NCBI GenBank assembly: GCA_945947925.1 | Contig: CAMEZU010000127.1 | Span: forward strand, 1-5,615 | Length of the DNA: 5,615 nucleotides | From: an uncultured Verrucomicrobiota bacterium | GTDB taxonomy: Bacteria; Verrucomicrobiota; Kiritimatiellia; RFP12; UBA1067 | Reading direction: 5' to 3' | Part shown: in pieces, positions 5,018 to 5,615 of the stretch | Numbering within the stretch: the first letter of the stretch is position 1 | Layout: every line of letters starts with the position of its first letter | Made by a program: the position numbers and the translations under genes | Notes under the pieces: model-generated | Database searches by the model: none | The model's input: only the letters and a program-made list of their open reading frames with translations | Told to the model about the DNA's origin: nothing

Positions 5018-5615
5018 TCAGGGGGTCTCGAGCATGAAGAGTCCCATCCACATGCCGGTCTCGGGGTCGATCACGCGGCGCCAGTCGTCGGCCCACTGGG
5101 CGGGATAGAGTCCGAGGACGCCGTTGGGGAAGGTCTGTCCGTTGGCGTCGACATCGAGGGTCGGTCCCTTGAACTCGACGGCCTCGAGTTTGTCGCAGGC
5201 CGCAAACGCCAGCCGGCCGATTGAATCGACACTGGACGGAATCGTCACGTAGCGGAGTCCCGTACAGCCGGCGAATGCGCCGTCTCCGATGCTGGGAATG
5301 CCTTCGGGGAGGGTGACGGACTGGAGGCCCGTCTGTCCCGCGAACGCAAAGTTGGGAATCGGCTTCGTGTCGGAGAGGACGAGCGCAGTCGGGCCATCGG
5401 CGAAATCCGTCGCCGCCGCGGGGCGTTCCGTTGCTGCGGGGCGTTTCGTGTGAAGCGGCGGAACGGAAACGTCGTCCGGCGGTTCGGCCGGCTCCTCGTC
5501 GGAAGCGGAGGCGGAAGCGACGGCAACAAGCTCCGGCGCGGCGAGCGCCTCCGGCGTCGGATCGGGGGAGCGGATGGTGGATGCGAAATCGGATTCCCCT
5601 TCGGTCGGCGCGGGC
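5018..5615 (-). CDS. BspA-like leucine-rich-repeat (LRR_5) protein, C-terminal part (5' end outside window)
   Basis: Reading the minus strand from the right edge, the frame is open for 198 codons to the TGA at 5018-5020, so the gene begins outside the window; a GTG at 5246-5248 in the same frame is an internal valine. The first ~85 residues are a low-complexity Pro/Ala/Glu/Ser/Thr linker with a short tandem TxRPAA repeat. Three LRR_5 (BspA/TpLRR-type) units follow, starting at Phe codons 5342-5344, 5273-5275 and 5204-5206, exactly 23 codons apart, with the pattern FAGCTGLRYVTIP...SIG. A C-terminal cap contains NGVLGLYPAQWADDW and DPETGMW. Such proteins are usually surface or secreted and bind host or partner proteins, but location cannot be judged without the N terminus. 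It converges on the small basic protein gene and shares its terminator. Confidence 0.85.
   Translation of the reverse strand, partial: PAPTEGESDFASTIRSPDPTPEALAAPELVAVASASASDEEPAEPPDDVSVPPLHTKRPAATERPAAATDFADGPTALVLSDTKPIPNFAFAGQTGLQSVTLPEGIPSIGDGAFAGCTGLRYVTIPSSVDSIGRLAFAACDKLEAVEFKGPTLDVDANGQTFPNGVLGLYPAQWADDWRRVIDPETGMWMGLFMLETP
5418..5449 (-). repeat. 18-bp tandem repeat in the linker of the LRR gene
   Basis: GCGGGGCGTTCCGT at 5418-5431 recurs at 5436-5449 with one change (C to T), an 18-base period. In the minus-strand protein this gives TKRPAA then TERPAA, a six-residue repeat in the Pro/Ala-rich linker. Confidence 0.6.

Noticed and set aside
4746..5096. Minus-strand open frame continuing through the terminator and over the small basic protein gene
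   Set aside because: It crosses a strong terminator and is antisense to a recognised gene; no motif seen.
5245..5529. Minus-strand open frame of 94 codons, Arg/Pro/Ser-rich
   Set aside because: It is out of frame with the LRR repeats, which continue unbroken through the same stretch in the neighbouring frame.
1..5615. CRISPR array, transposon ends, tRNA or rRNA, phage or defence genes
   Set aside because: No regularly spaced repeats, no transposase-like protein, no cloverleaf or rRNA-like stretch found; the plus strand up to 4931 and the minus strand from 5018 are filled by the genes described.

Overview
The window is GC-rich bacterial DNA with almost no spare space. It suggests a member of the PVC superphylum (Verrucomicrobiota, Kiritimatiellota or Lentisphaerota type), probably host-associated. 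The main evidence is a 51-residue basic protein at 4776-4931 that reads as the Verrucomicrobia/Chlamydiae 'small basic protein' family. A BspA-like leucine-rich-repeat protein on the other strand fits such genomes but proves nothing alone. The assignment is an inference from memory of families; no search was run.

Positions 1-4698 hold five plus-strand genes joined by overlaps at every junction: the 3' two thirds of aspS (aspartyl-tRNA synthetase), a short CPBP-family intramembrane protease, an mtaB/miaB-family tRNA methylthiotransferase, recO (recombination mediator) and a secreted parvulin-type peptidyl-prolyl isomerase. Overlaps are 4, 4, 1 and 8 bases, so the chain looks co-transcribed and translationally coupled. 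An AT-rich patch inside recO (3443-3471) reads as a good sigma-70 promoter and may give the isomerase its own transcript.

Positions 4699-4775 are a compact control region: a perfect 7-bp inverted repeat whose loop contains the -35 box of a near-consensus extended -10 promoter, then a Shine-Dalgarno and the small basic protein gene. That gene is followed by a strong hairpin with T-tracts (4953-4997), which can act in both directions and separates it from a convergent minus-strand gene.

From 5018 to the right edge the minus strand is one open frame, cut by the window at its 5' end: a Pro/Ala/Thr-rich linker followed by LRR_5 (BspA-like) repeats of exactly 23 residues and a C-terminal cap.

The most unusual item is the isomerase. 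Its parvulin domain appears circularly permuted: the 'SHIL' first strand lies after the 'GYHLI' last strand instead of at the front. Second is the methylthiotransferase, whose N-terminal domain lacks roughly 28 residues between the cluster-binding half and the radical SAM motif. I see no defence system, mobile element, CRISPR array, tRNA or rRNA.
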